DNA of 64,000 nucleotides from Clostridia bacterium. GTDB taxonomy: Bacteria; Bacillota; Clostridia; Christensenellales; UBA1242. Shown piece by piece: positions 1 to 7,544 of the stretch; position 1 is the first letter of the stretch, and every line of letters starts with the position of its first letter. The stretch spans positions 512,153 to 576,152 of the forward strand of contig JAFXZE010000005.1 in the NCBI GenBank assembly GCA_017541375.1, in the 5' to 3' direction. Below the pieces are notes generated by a model, which was given only the letters and a program-made list of their open reading frames with translations, had not been told where the DNA came from and ran no database searches. A program made the position numbers and the translations under genes.

Positions 1-2
1 TA

Positions 3-800
3 TACAATGCGCAAAAAGAGCAATTTACTATAAATCCTGCTGCTTTTGATAGCATGATTCCAACTAAAGGCGAAGGAGTATATTATGTGGCTAATCCAAA
101 CTACTTTAAGGTAAACCACATATTGGTAAAATTCAACGACGATCAGACTGACGCTATGAAGTCGCTAAAGACAGAACTTGAAAATGGCAAGATAACTGTG
201 AGCGAATACAATCAAGGAGTGGCTATCATTAAGTCTCAGACAAAAGCATACAATCGTGACACCAAAGAATATGAGCCATATGCTGTAGTGTTAGAAAAAC
301 TCAACAACGCTATTGCTACAGCTCAAACAGAGCAAGACAAGTTTGTGATATTTAGAGAATTTATGCACAGATACACAGAAGATGATGCTACCCTCAATGC
401 TGATGCGTGCTACTACATTCCTACTGAAAAGACTAATCCAGTTACTGGAGCATCAAACGATACTATGGAAGAAAGTTTTGCTGATGGTAGTAGAGAGTTA
501 TATGAAAGTGGAGTAGTAGGTAAATATTCAGATTTTATTGAGACAAGTTATGGTTATCACATCATTATGTACACTGGAAATATCGAAAGTATTCCTGTTG
601 GCGAAAATAACAAAAGTATACTTCTGTCATTGGATGCATACAAACTTAACCCACTATACAACAAGACAATGCTAGATGTTGTGATAGAAAAGGTAACACT
701 TGCCTCATTTAGTAAATATGAAGACAACATTTTAGCTCGTATCAAAGCAGATAAAGAAATCGTTAACTATCCAAAAGCCTACGACGATCTGTATAAATAA
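3..800 (+). CDS. PpiC/parvulin-type peptidyl-prolyl isomerase, 5' end outside window
   Basis: The frame is open from base 3, so the N-terminus lies upstream; the first Met at 54 is internal. The visible part has the two ends of a rotamase fold: a VNHILVKF strand near the start and TSYGYHIIMYTG about 150 residues later. These match the HILV and GYHII segments of parvulins (PrsA/SurA type). The segment between them is longer than in a minimal parvulin and lacks the usual GGDLG motif, so there is an insertion or divergence. PrsA-like members are extracytoplasmic lipoprotein foldases; any signal peptide would be outside the window. The gene ends in a clear terminator. Family assignment is fairly secure, precise role is inferred. 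Confidence 0.75.
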   Translation, partial: YNAQKEQFTINPAAFDSMIPTKGEGVYYVANPNYFKVNHILVKFNDDQTDAMKSLKTELENGKITVSEYNQGVAIIKSQTKAYNRDTKEYEPYAVVLEKLNNAIATAQTEQDKFVIFREFMHRYTEDDATLNADACYYIPTEKTNPVTGASNDTMEESFADGSRELYESGVVGKYSDFIETSYGYHIIMYTGNIESIPVGENNKSILLSLDAYKLNPLYNKTMLDVVIEKVTLASFSKYEDNILARIKADKEIVNYPKAYDDLYK

Positions 801-803
801 AAT

Positions 804-833
804 AAAACTCTTACTTTATAGTAAGGGTTTTTT
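804..833 (+). terminator. intrinsic terminator after the PpiC gene
   Basis: Inverted repeat CTTACT-TTAT-AGTAAG, extended by flanking AAAC/GTTT pairing, followed by six T. It sits directly after the TAA at 798-800. Confidence 0.85.
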
Positions 834-867
834 ACATAAATAAGCTGATTTTATCCAAAATAAAAGT

Positions 868-2415
868 ATGAAATCGACAAAGTTTATTAGTGGAGTGAGT
901 GTACTACTTGCTAGTAGTATTGTGGCTAAAATTTTGGGGGCAATATTTCGCGTACCACTTACATGGGTGCTAGGGATAGATGGACTAGGATTATATCAAT
1001 TGATTTACCCTGTTTTTGCTTTACTTATAGTATTGAGCAGTAGTGGAATGCCTACAGCCATTAGTAAAATGGTTGCCTCTCGAATAAAAAATAATGATTA
1101 TATTGGCGCTAGGCAAGTACTCAAGGTGTCATTGGCTTTCTTTGGAAGTGTGTCGCTACTTTTTAGTGTGGGAGTGTTTTTCCTTTCTGAAAAGATAGCT
1201 AGCTATCAGGGGAATGAGCTGTGTTTATTGGGATATAGAGCGATAGCGCCTGCTATCTTTGTAGTGAGTTTTCTTAGCTGCCTACGAGGATATTTTCAAG
1301 GGCGTGCCAATATGGTGCCTACAGCTCTTAGTTTTATATTAGAGCAAGGGGGAAAATTATTTTTTGGATTGCTACTTGCTTATTTATTGTTGCCTAGAGG
1401 TGTAGAATATGCCACATCAGGAGCTTTGCTCGGAGTAACACTTAGCGAGATTGTCGCGGCGGGGGTATTGTGGATAATTTATTTAAAAACAAATAAAAGG
1501 GCAACAAATGAAGGAACAAAAAAACCTGTAAAAGCAGTCATCGGAGAATTGATTGTGGTGGCCTTCCCAATCGTGCTTAGCTCCATAACACTGCCGCTGC
1601 TTGCTTTTGTAGATAGTTTTTTGGTGGTAAATTTATTGCAAAATGCTTTTCCTGTCGATGTATCTACTCAAATGTGGGGGGTGTGTAGTGGAGTTGTTAC
1701 GAGCTTGGTTAATATGCCCATTGCTCTTACGCTTTCTGTTTCGGTTAGTCTTGTACCTGCGCTAGTTTCAGGAGGCGAAGAGGAAAGAAGCAAACTTTTA
1801 GAAAAAGGCTTTGATTTGATTTTACTAATAACTCTGCCTATTATGATTGCCTTTATTATCTTAAGCAGTGAAATATTATCTACGCTTTATGGAGGAGGTT
1901 TTATTTCATCAGGGATATCAAGTATAGCCACCAGCATGCTGGTGTTTTGTGCGCCACTTGTAGTGTTGGGGAGTTGGTTTCAAACTCAAATTAGCAGTAT
2001 GCAATCACTTGATAGAGGAAAAGCAGTGTTAATCTCACTGCTCGTTGCTGGACTCATTAAGATAATACTAACAGTCATTTTGGTGCGTGTAACGGCACTC
2101 AATATTTGGGGCTTTGTGATAGCAAATTTTGTCTTTTATGCAGTAGCGGTGGCGATAAATAGTGTGTTGCTTAAAGATGTGTTTAGATTGGGGGAGTTTG
2201 TTAGGGGAATAAAATGTAATGTTGCTGCCTGTTTGTTACTAGCTTTGATATTACTAAATATAAAGTTGCTTCCTATTTACTATATACTAAAGGTGGTGCT
2301 CGGTTTGATTTTGGGAGGTGGGGGGTACATATTTGCTCTTTGGGTGTTTGGATTTGATTACAAATTTCTCACTCTTTTTAAATTGCCAAGACGAGAAAAA
2401 AGTGAAAAAAATTAG
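868..2415 (+). CDS. SpoVB/MurJ-like polysaccharide flippase
   Basis: 515 residues with about 14 hydrophobic segments spread along the whole length, typical of the MVF/MATE-like oligosaccharide flippases. The N-terminus (GVSVLLASSIVAKILGAIFR followed by VPLTWVLGIDGLGLYQ) is characteristic of the SpoVB/YtgP branch. Members move lipid-linked cell-wall precursors across the membrane, and SpoVB acts in spore cortex synthesis. The ATG at 868 has no good Shine-Dalgarno sequence, but the preceding terminator and the fit of the N-terminus to the family support it. The gene stands alone between two transcription units. Whether it is SpoVB or a vegetative MurJ-type paralogue cannot be decided here. Confidence 0.85.
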   Translation: MKSTKFISGVSVLLASSIVAKILGAIFRVPLTWVLGIDGLGLYQLIYPVFALLIVLSSSGMPTAISKMVASRIKNNDYIGARQVLKVSLAFFGSVSLLFSVGVFFLSEKIASYQGNELCLLGYRAIAPAIFVVSFLSCLRGYFQGRANMVPTALSFILEQGGKLFFGLLLAYLLLPRGVEYATSGALLGVTLSEIVAAGVLWIIYLKTNKRATNEGTKKPVKAVIGELIVVAFPIVLSSITLPLLAFVDSFLVVNLLQNAFPVDVSTQMWGVCSGVVTSLVNMPIALTLSVSVSLVPALVSGGEEERSKLLEKGFDLILLITLPIMIAFIILSSEILSTLYGGGFISSGISSIATSMLVFCAPLVVLGSWFQTQISSMQSLDRGKAVLISLLVAGLIKIILTVILVRVTALNIWGFVIANFVFYAVAVAINSVLLKDVFRLGEFVRGIKCNVAACLLLALILLNIKLLPIYYILKVVLGLILGGGGYIFALWVFGFDYKFLTLFKLPRREKSEKN

Positions 2416-2461
2416 TCGCAAAATTTATTTGAGGCTGTTTTAAAAATGACAAAATTTTTGT

Positions 2462-2501
2462 CCCAATTTTGTCTTTGAAGTGAAATTTTTACAAAATTGG
2501 G
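2462..2501. repeat. 11-bp inverted repeat in AT-rich region upstream of HU
   Basis: CCCAATTTTGT at 2462-2472 and its perfect reverse complement ACAAAATTGGG at 2491-2501, separated by 18 bases. A second small palindrome (GACAAAA/TTTTGTC) lies just upstream at about 2448-2462, and the octamer CAAAATTT recurs at about 2420, 2450, 2512 and 2533. No T-run follows the large repeat, so it is not a standard terminator. It could be an operator for the HU promoter or the 3' end structure of the flippase mRNA. Confidence 0.6.
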
Positions 2502-2551
2502 CTAAAAATAGCAAAATTTAGCGATTTTTTTTCAAAATTTAGTTAAAATCG

Positions 2552-2581
2552 TTTGGAGATATGAAAAAAATGTGTTATAAT
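2552..2581 (+). promoter_or_regulatory. sigma-A promoter for HU
   Basis: -10 TATAAT at 2576-2581 preceded by TGT (extended -10); -35-like TTGGAG at 2553-2558 with 17-bp spacing. It lies 32 bases before the HU start codon. Confidence 0.75.
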
Positions 2582-2612
2582 AGCGTAACATTACAAAAGG
2601 AGATTTAATGTA

Positions 2613-2891
2613 ATGAACAAACAACAATTTATTGAAACTGTGGCTAGTAAACTAGGTTCCACAATTGCTGAGGCAGCAAAATCTGTTAATGCTGTTTTGG
2701 ATGTAATCCAATCATCACTTAAAGCTGGAGAGAAGATCGTGTTGACTGGATTTGGGCAATTTGAAGCTCGCTCACGTGCAGCTCGCACCGGTGTTAACCC
2801 AGCAACTGGTAAATCTATTAAGATACCTGCATGCAAGGTTCCTGCTTTCAAGGCTGGTAAAGGCCTAAAGGATGCAGTAAACAAAAAGTAA
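2613..2891 (+). CDS. hup: HU family DNA-binding protein
   Basis: 92 residues, the normal HU length. It starts MNKQQFIETVASKLG and has the HU core GFGQFEARSRAARTGVNP, with the DNA-clasping arm around residues 48-75 (ARTGVNPATGKSIKIPA, including the Pro that intercalates between bases). HU is the main nucleoid-associated protein of Firmicutes and bends and compacts DNA as a homodimer. An AAAAGGAGA ribosome binding site (2596-2603) is correctly placed before ATG 2613. The gene has its own promoter and terminator and is therefore monocistronic. Confidence 0.95.
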   Translation: MNKQQFIETVASKLGSTIAEAAKSVNAVLDVIQSSLKAGEKIVLTGFGQFEARSRAARTGVNPATGKSIKIPACKVPAFKAGKGLKDAVNKK

Positions 2892-2898
2892 TTGCTAC

Positions 2899-2926
2899 AA
2901 AAAAAGAGGGCTTGGCTCTCTTTTTT
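2899..2926 (+). terminator. intrinsic terminator after HU
   Basis: Stem A-run plus GAGGGC / GCTCTC plus six T, with a TTG loop and one G.U pair. Confidence 0.9.
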
Positions 2927-2948
2927 GTTGTTTGTTTATGATTTGATT

Positions 2949-3878
2949 ATGAAAATAAAAGATGTAGAAACGAAAAATAATTTTTTCCTTGCTCCTATGG
3001 CTGGTTTTACTGAGTGTGTGTTTAGGAGTATTTGTGCTGAGGCTGGGGCTGGAATGGTTGAAACTGAAATGGTGAGTGCTAAGGGGCTTGTTTATAAAAA
3101 TGAAAATACCGTAGATTTGCTTCGTCACGGAAAAGAAGCTACTACAGTGCAGCTTTTTGGAAGTGAGCCCGATATCTTAGCTCAGGCGGTCACATTCAAA
3201 GAATTGTCAAGTTTTGCCTTGATAGACCTCAATATGGGGTGTCCTGTGCCTAAAGTAGCTTCTGTGGGGGCGGGGTGTGTGTTGATGAAAGATTTAAAAC
3301 TCGCTAGTTCTCTTATTAGTGCTGTCAAACTTCATACTTCTAAGCCAGTTAGCGTGAAATGCCGGCTTGGTTGGGATAGGCAAAGTATCAATGTTTTGGA
3401 CTTTGCTAAAATGTGTGAAGACAGTGGGGCTGATATATTGTGTGTGCATGGCAGAACGCGAGAACAAATGTATTCTGGACACACTAACTGGGATATGATA
3501 GCAAGAGTGAAGCAAACTATATCTATTCCTGTAGTGGGGAATGGTGATATCACTACACAAGAACAGGCAAAACAAGCTATAGCAAAATATGGTGTAGATG
3601 GAGTGATGATAGGTCGAGGCGCGCTAGGGAACCCATGGATATTTAGCGCTCTAAGTAATACGCAATTTAATTATAGTAAAAAAGACATTATACTAAGTCA
3701 CTATAGCAGAGTGAAAGATATTTGGGGTGAACGCTTTACTGTTCCGTTTATGCGAAAACACTTGGTATATTATCTAAAAAATGCAGGCATTCCTCGAAAA
3801 ATTCGAGCAGAAATGGTGTTGATTAGTGAATATGATGAACTAATCAGCAAGTTGAATGAATTGTTGAAAAATTTATAA
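2949..3878 (+). CDS. dusB: tRNA-dihydrouridine synthase, DusB type
   Basis: 309 residues from ATG 2949. An in-frame TTG at 2892 is rejected because it lies inside the HU terminator and adds a hydrophobic tail unlike the family. The FMN-dependent TIM-barrel motifs are all present: LAPMAGFTE at the N-terminus, DLNMGCPVPKV with the catalytic Cys, CVHGRTREQMYSG, and VGNGDI followed by GVMIGRGALGNPWIF for FMN phosphate binding. The enzyme reduces uridine to 5,6-dihydrouridine in tRNA with NADPH. No strong ribosome binding site is visible, which suggests low expression. A spoIIE/ftsH/hslO-type context is not seen. Confidence 0.93.
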   Translation: MKIKDVETKNNFFLAPMAGFTECVFRSICAEAGAGMVETEMVSAKGLVYKNENTVDLLRHGKEATTVQLFGSEPDILAQAVTFKELSSFALIDLNMGCPVPKVASVGAGCVLMKDLKLASSLISAVKLHTSKPVSVKCRLGWDRQSINVLDFAKMCEDSGADILCVHGRTREQMYSGHTNWDMIARVKQTISIPVVGNGDITTQEQAKQAIAKYGVDGVMIGRGALGNPWIFSALSNTQFNYSKKDIILSHYSRVKDIWGERFTVPFMRKHLVYYLKNAGIPRKIRAEMVLISEYDELISKLNELLKNL

Positions 3879-3893
3879 TTTAATACTATTTCG

Positions 3894-3923
3894 TTTGATT
3901 TTCATAGCGATTTTTTGTATTAT
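3894..3923 (+). promoter_or_regulatory. possible promoter for the Na/Pi-cotransporter-like gene
   Basis: TTTGAT at 3894-3899 and TATTAT at 3918-3923 with 18-bp spacing, about 32 bases before the start codon. The match is moderate. Confidence 0.4.
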
Positions 3924-3955
3924 ATAAATATAGGAAATAATCAGGAGGAAGCGGA

Positions 3956-5593
3956 ATGGACATATTGCCGATTATTTTGGCATTTGCAGGTCTAGGAATA
4001 CTACTCTATGGCATGCATTTATTTGGCCAAGCGGTAGAACCCGTGATGAGCTCTAGGATAGGACGGCGCTTTAGTAGAATTGCGGGGCGAAAAGTGGGAA
4101 GTTACTTTTTTTCTGGTGGACTCACTTTTTTGACTCAAAAGGGAACGCTAAACTGTAGAATGTTATTAAGTATGGTAGATATGGGTACGCTCAGTCAACG
4201 ACAAGCATTGCCTTTTGTGCTGGGAGTAAGCTTGGGTAGTGGGTTGTCTATGGTTTTGATGATGTTTGAAGGAATAAATCTTACCATATATCTTTCACTA
4301 CTGTGTTTTATTGGTGCATTTATCAACATGTTTTTTAAATCTGATTTTGCTAGTAATTTTGCTAAAGCGTTGATGGGATTTGGAATGTTGTTTTTGGGAA
4401 TCCATCTTGTAGGTGCTGGAGCAAAATATTTTTTTGCCGATCCGGTTGTGTATGAACGCGTGACACAAATTGCTTCACCTTTCACCATTATTATTTTGGG
4501 ACTATTGTTAGGCTTTGTAACCACGAGTAGTTTTGCTAGTCTTACAGTGCTTTCAGCTCTTAGTGTAGGGCTTGGAGGACCAGTAGCTATAGATGTGGTG
4601 TTTTTAGGAATGATGGCAGTGGGGGTTGGTACAGCATTTGCTGACCTTTTGTACACAGTTTCTGGTCACTCCATTGAGTCGAAGAGAGTTATGATTTTGC
4701 ATGTGTTGAGTAGAGTAATTGTGGCTATTGTTTTTGGGTTGCTATACTTTACTCCGGTGATTTCTTGGGCGTATGGAGCATTGCAAAACAATGTAGTGCT
4801 GTTACTTTGTTGGGGATATATGTTGTGTCTTGCTTCTACATGTATTTTTCTACCATTTACTACATTCAATTCTTGGTTGGCGACAAAGGCTGTTAAGACA
4901 TTGTCTAGTGAAGATGCTTCAGTGAGTGAGTTTATCTTGACAGAGAACATGGTGGAGGTTTTTGCGGTAGGCTATCCTGCAATTGTGCGTTCTATCCAAA
5001 AACTACTGCTAATGGAGAGTGCGACACAGGATAAGCTAATCATGCGACTGGAGTATAAGAAGGAGATTAGTGGATGCTTAGGGGAAGTAAAGAAAATAGA
5101 AAAGGCGCTAAAAATCACTGAGAATATGCTTATGCGCCTAAGCAGAACGGCTTCGCAAGGTGACTTAACCAGAATAAATGTCTTGCATAACGTGCTAAGT
5201 GATGTGACCAATCTTAATAAACGCTCTCTAAAGCTATATGAAATGGGTACTGAAGTACTGAAAGGTAATAAGATTATTACAGATGATGGTGGGCAAACAT
5301 TAGCATATATTTTTGCTGAAATAAAAAATGAATATACTATGTGTTTGGAGTTGTTGCGGGCTGTGGAAGCTGGGGATATAATAAATAATGCAAAATTAAA
5401 AACGATGCTGGTTGCCAACAAACAAATATTTGCTCTTTGCCAAAAATTAAAGACAGAATATCTGCATTTCTTTAGACAAAATGCAAATTATCCGCTAGAA
5501 AATAATGTCCAATTTAGTGCCATGCTTTTACTGGAAGATGCAAACACAAATCTTGTAAACATCGCTGTAAAACTAGGAATTTTATCTAATTGA
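3956..5593 (+). CDS. degenerate Na/Pi-cotransporter-family membrane protein with PhoU-like C-terminus
   Basis: 545 residues. About residues 1-320 are hydrophobic and follow the two-fold repeat of the Na/Pi cotransporter (NptA/PNaS) family, starting FAGLGILLYGMHLFG. Residues 330-545 are helical and PhoU-like. The family hallmark QSSSA is missing in both repeats: the first reads FLTQKGTLNCRML and the second FVTTSSFASLTVL. The usual GaNIGTT motifs are also altered (GVSLGSGLS; GMMAVGVGTAF). A good AGGAGGA site precedes ATG 3956. It lies 12 bp upstream of pgk and may be cotranscribed with glycolytic genes. Transport of phosphate is doubtful; a sensory or scaffold role is possible. Confidence 0.75.
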   Translation: MDILPIILAFAGLGILLYGMHLFGQAVEPVMSSRIGRRFSRIAGRKVGSYFFSGGLTFLTQKGTLNCRMLLSMVDMGTLSQRQALPFVLGVSLGSGLSMVLMMFEGINLTIYLSLLCFIGAFINMFFKSDFASNFAKALMGFGMLFLGIHLVGAGAKYFFADPVVYERVTQIASPFTIIILGLLLGFVTTSSFASLTVLSALSVGLGGPVAIDVVFLGMMAVGVGTAFADLLYTVSGHSIESKRVMILHVLSRVIVAIVFGLLYFTPVISWAYGALQNNVVLLLCWGYMLCLASTCIFLPFTTFNSWLATKAVKTLSSEDASVSEFILTENMVEVFAVGYPAIVRSIQKLLLMESATQDKLIMRLEYKKEISGCLGEVKKIEKALKITENMLMRLSRTASQGDLTRINVLHNVLSDVTNLNKRSLKLYEMGTEVLKGNKIITDDGGQTLAYIFAEIKNEYTMCLELLRAVEAGDIINNAKLKTMLVANKQIFALCQKLKTEYLHFFRQNANYPLENNVQFSAMLLLEDANTNLVNIAVKLGILSN

Positions 5594-5605
5594 TAGGGGG
5601 AAAAT

Positions 5606-6796
5606 ATGTTTAATAAATTATCATTAAAGGATTTTGATTTAAAAGGGAAGAGAGTATTACTTAGGGTGGACTATAATGTCCCACTCAACTCAAATCTTCA
5701 GATCACTAACACCAAGCGTATTAGGGCTTCGCTACCTACATTAAAATATTTGATAGAGCATGAGGCTAAAATAATTATTATCAGCCACTTGGGGCGTCCT
5801 GATGGAAAAGAAAAACCAGAATTTTCACTAAAGCCTGTGGCAGAGAAACTGGGGCTAATGCTTAAACGACCTGTGTTGCTTACTGCTGATGTGGGGGGAA
5901 CTGATACATATAAGTATGTGCGAACTATGCGAGAGGGTGATATCATAATGGTGGAAAATTTGCGCTTTGACCCAGGTGAAGAAGCAAATGACTTTGATTT
6001 TGCAAATAGGCTAGCTTGCCTTGGTGATATTTTTTGTAACGATGCCTTTGGAACAATGCATCGCTCTCACGCCTCTATTACAAGGTTGCCGGAAATTTTA
6101 CCAGCTTGTGTAGGACTATTGGTAGAGAAAGAACTAAGTGTATTGGGCGCAGCAATCGAGAGCCCAAAACGCCCTTATGTAGTCATCTTAGGAGGAGCAA
6201 AAGTAAAGGATAAGATATCGCTTATTAGTAGATTGATTGATGTGGCTGATGTGCTGCTTATCGGCGGGGCAATGAGCTATACCTTCTTAAGTGCAGCTGG
6301 ATTTAGTGTGGGGCGTTCGATTATCGAAAAGGATAAGCTTGAGCTAGCTAAACTATTACTTGATAAAGCAAAAAGGCAAGATGTCAAGATGGTGCTTCCA
6401 ACAGACCATGTGGCAACTGGAGAATTTAGCTTTTCAGCGCCCTCTGCTGTGGTGCAATCTAAAAATTTCCCCAACATTTTGATGGGGATGGATATCGGAC
6501 CAAGTACAATCAAAACATTTAAGCATTACATCTCAAAGGCCAGCACGATATTTTGGAATGGGCCGCTTGGTGTAGTGGAATTTGACAGATTCTCAAAAGG
6601 AACGGAGGAAATATTAAAGGCGGTAGCTAATTCAAAAGCTTTTACCATAGTAGGAGGAGGAGATACCGCAAAGTGTGTAGAGCAGGCTAAATTACAAAGT
6701 AAAATTAATTTTGTTTCCACAGGAGGTGGCGCAACGCTAGCTCTGATGGAAGGAGTGGGCTTACCAGGACTAAAAGCAATAAAGGAAAGAATATGA
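5606..6796 (+). CDS. pgk: phosphoglycerate kinase
   Basis: 396 residues, full length. N-domain substrate motifs are present: RVDYNVPL, SHLGRPDGK, ENLRFDPGEE and NDAFGTMHRSHAS. C-domain nucleotide motifs are GGAKVKDK, NGPLGVVE and GGGDTAKC followed by STGGGATLALMEG. It transfers phosphate from 1,3-bisphosphoglycerate to ADP in glycolysis. An AGGGGG ribosome binding site lies 5 bases before ATG 5606. The stop overlaps the tpiA start by four bases (ATGA), so the two are translationally coupled. No gapA is seen upstream, where it commonly sits in Firmicutes. Confidence 0.97.
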   Translation: MFNKLSLKDFDLKGKRVLLRVDYNVPLNSNLQITNTKRIRASLPTLKYLIEHEAKIIIISHLGRPDGKEKPEFSLKPVAEKLGLMLKRPVLLTADVGGTDTYKYVRTMREGDIIMVENLRFDPGEEANDFDFANRLACLGDIFCNDAFGTMHRSHASITRLPEILPACVGLLVEKELSVLGAAIESPKRPYVVILGGAKVKDKISLISRLIDVADVLLIGGAMSYTFLSAAGFSVGRSIIEKDKLELAKLLLDKAKRQDVKMVLPTDHVATGEFSFSAPSAVVQSKNFPNILMGMDIGPSTIKTFKHYISKASTIFWNGPLGVVEFDRFSKGTEEILKAVANSKAFTIVGGGDTAKCVEQAKLQSKINFVSTGGGATLALMEGVGLPGLKAIKERI

Positions 6797-7536
6797 TGGA
6801 TAAGACAAGATATGTAATTGGGAATTGGAAGATGAATGTGGATTCTGCTGATATGGTAGCATTTTCTCGTGAATTAAAAAAGTTTAAATTTCCTCGTAAA
6901 ACTGACTTGCAAGTTGGTTTTGCTGTGCCAAGCATTTATGCATTAGGGCTAAGCAAACTGCAAGAATCAGTTTGGGTAGGAGCGCAAAATGTGAGCAAAT
7001 TCACTAGAGGCGACTATACCGGAGAGATTAGTGCTGAGATGATAGCAGATTGTGGATTAGACTTTTGTTTAGTTGGGCAGAGTGAGCGTAGAATACATTT
7101 TGGTGAGACTGATGAAATAGTAAATCACAAATTAAAGAATTTGCAAGAATATGGTGTTTTGCCTGTAGTGTGTGTAGGTGAAACTGAAGATGAAAGAATG
7201 AGTGGACGAGCCGAGCAGAGTATAACGAAAAGACTAAGGACTATATTAAATGACGTAAATAAAGATGAAGAAATAATAATAGCATATGAACCAATAAAAG
7301 CTGACAATAAATTTCCAAAGCTTAGCACAAAAGATATAAAGAGTGTGATAGAAGCGATAAGACAAGAGTTAAATTCTATTTTAGGAGAGAGAAATCACAT
7401 AGTATTGTATGGGGGAGAGGTTACTGAAACTAGCTGCTTTAATCTTCTCACTACGACTGGAGTAGATGGATTTTTACTCGGAAGTGAAAGTGCAAATGGT
7501 GAAAAACTGATAAGAATTGTGTCAAGTTTATTTTAG
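6793..7536 (+). CDS. tpiA: triosephosphate isomerase, divergent, catalytic His replaced by Gln
   Basis: 247 residues, normal length. It retains VIGNWKMN with catalytic Lys13, GAQN, GDYTGEIS and AYEP with the catalytic base Glu166. The electrophile His of the GHSERR motif is Gln here (LVGQSERR, residue 96, codon cag at 7078-7080). Catalytic loop 6, normally WAIGTGKTA after EPV, reads KADNKFPKLST. The phosphate-binding GGSV reads GGEV, and the VGGASL strand reads LLGSESAN. The position between pgk and gpmI fits a glycolytic enzyme interconverting DHAP and GAP. The substitutions predict weak or altered catalysis unless compensated. A canonical tpiA may exist elsewhere. Alternative start at Met2 (6796). 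Confidence 0.85.
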   Translation: MMDKTRYVIGNWKMNVDSADMVAFSRELKKFKFPRKTDLQVGFAVPSIYALGLSKLQESVWVGAQNVSKFTRGDYTGEISAEMIADCGLDFCLVGQSERRIHFGETDEIVNHKLKNLQEYGVLPVVCVGETEDERMSGRAEQSITKRLRTILNDVNKDEEIIIAYEPIKADNKFPKLSTKDIKSVIEAIRQELNSILGERNHIVLYGGEVTETSCFNLLTTTGVDGFLLGSESANGEKLIRIVSSLF

Positions 7537-7544
7537 GAGGAATA

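Noticed and set aside
2892..2948. Upstream TTG extension of dusB
   Set aside because: It lies within the HU terminator and adds 19 residues foreign to the family; ATG 2949 fits the family start.
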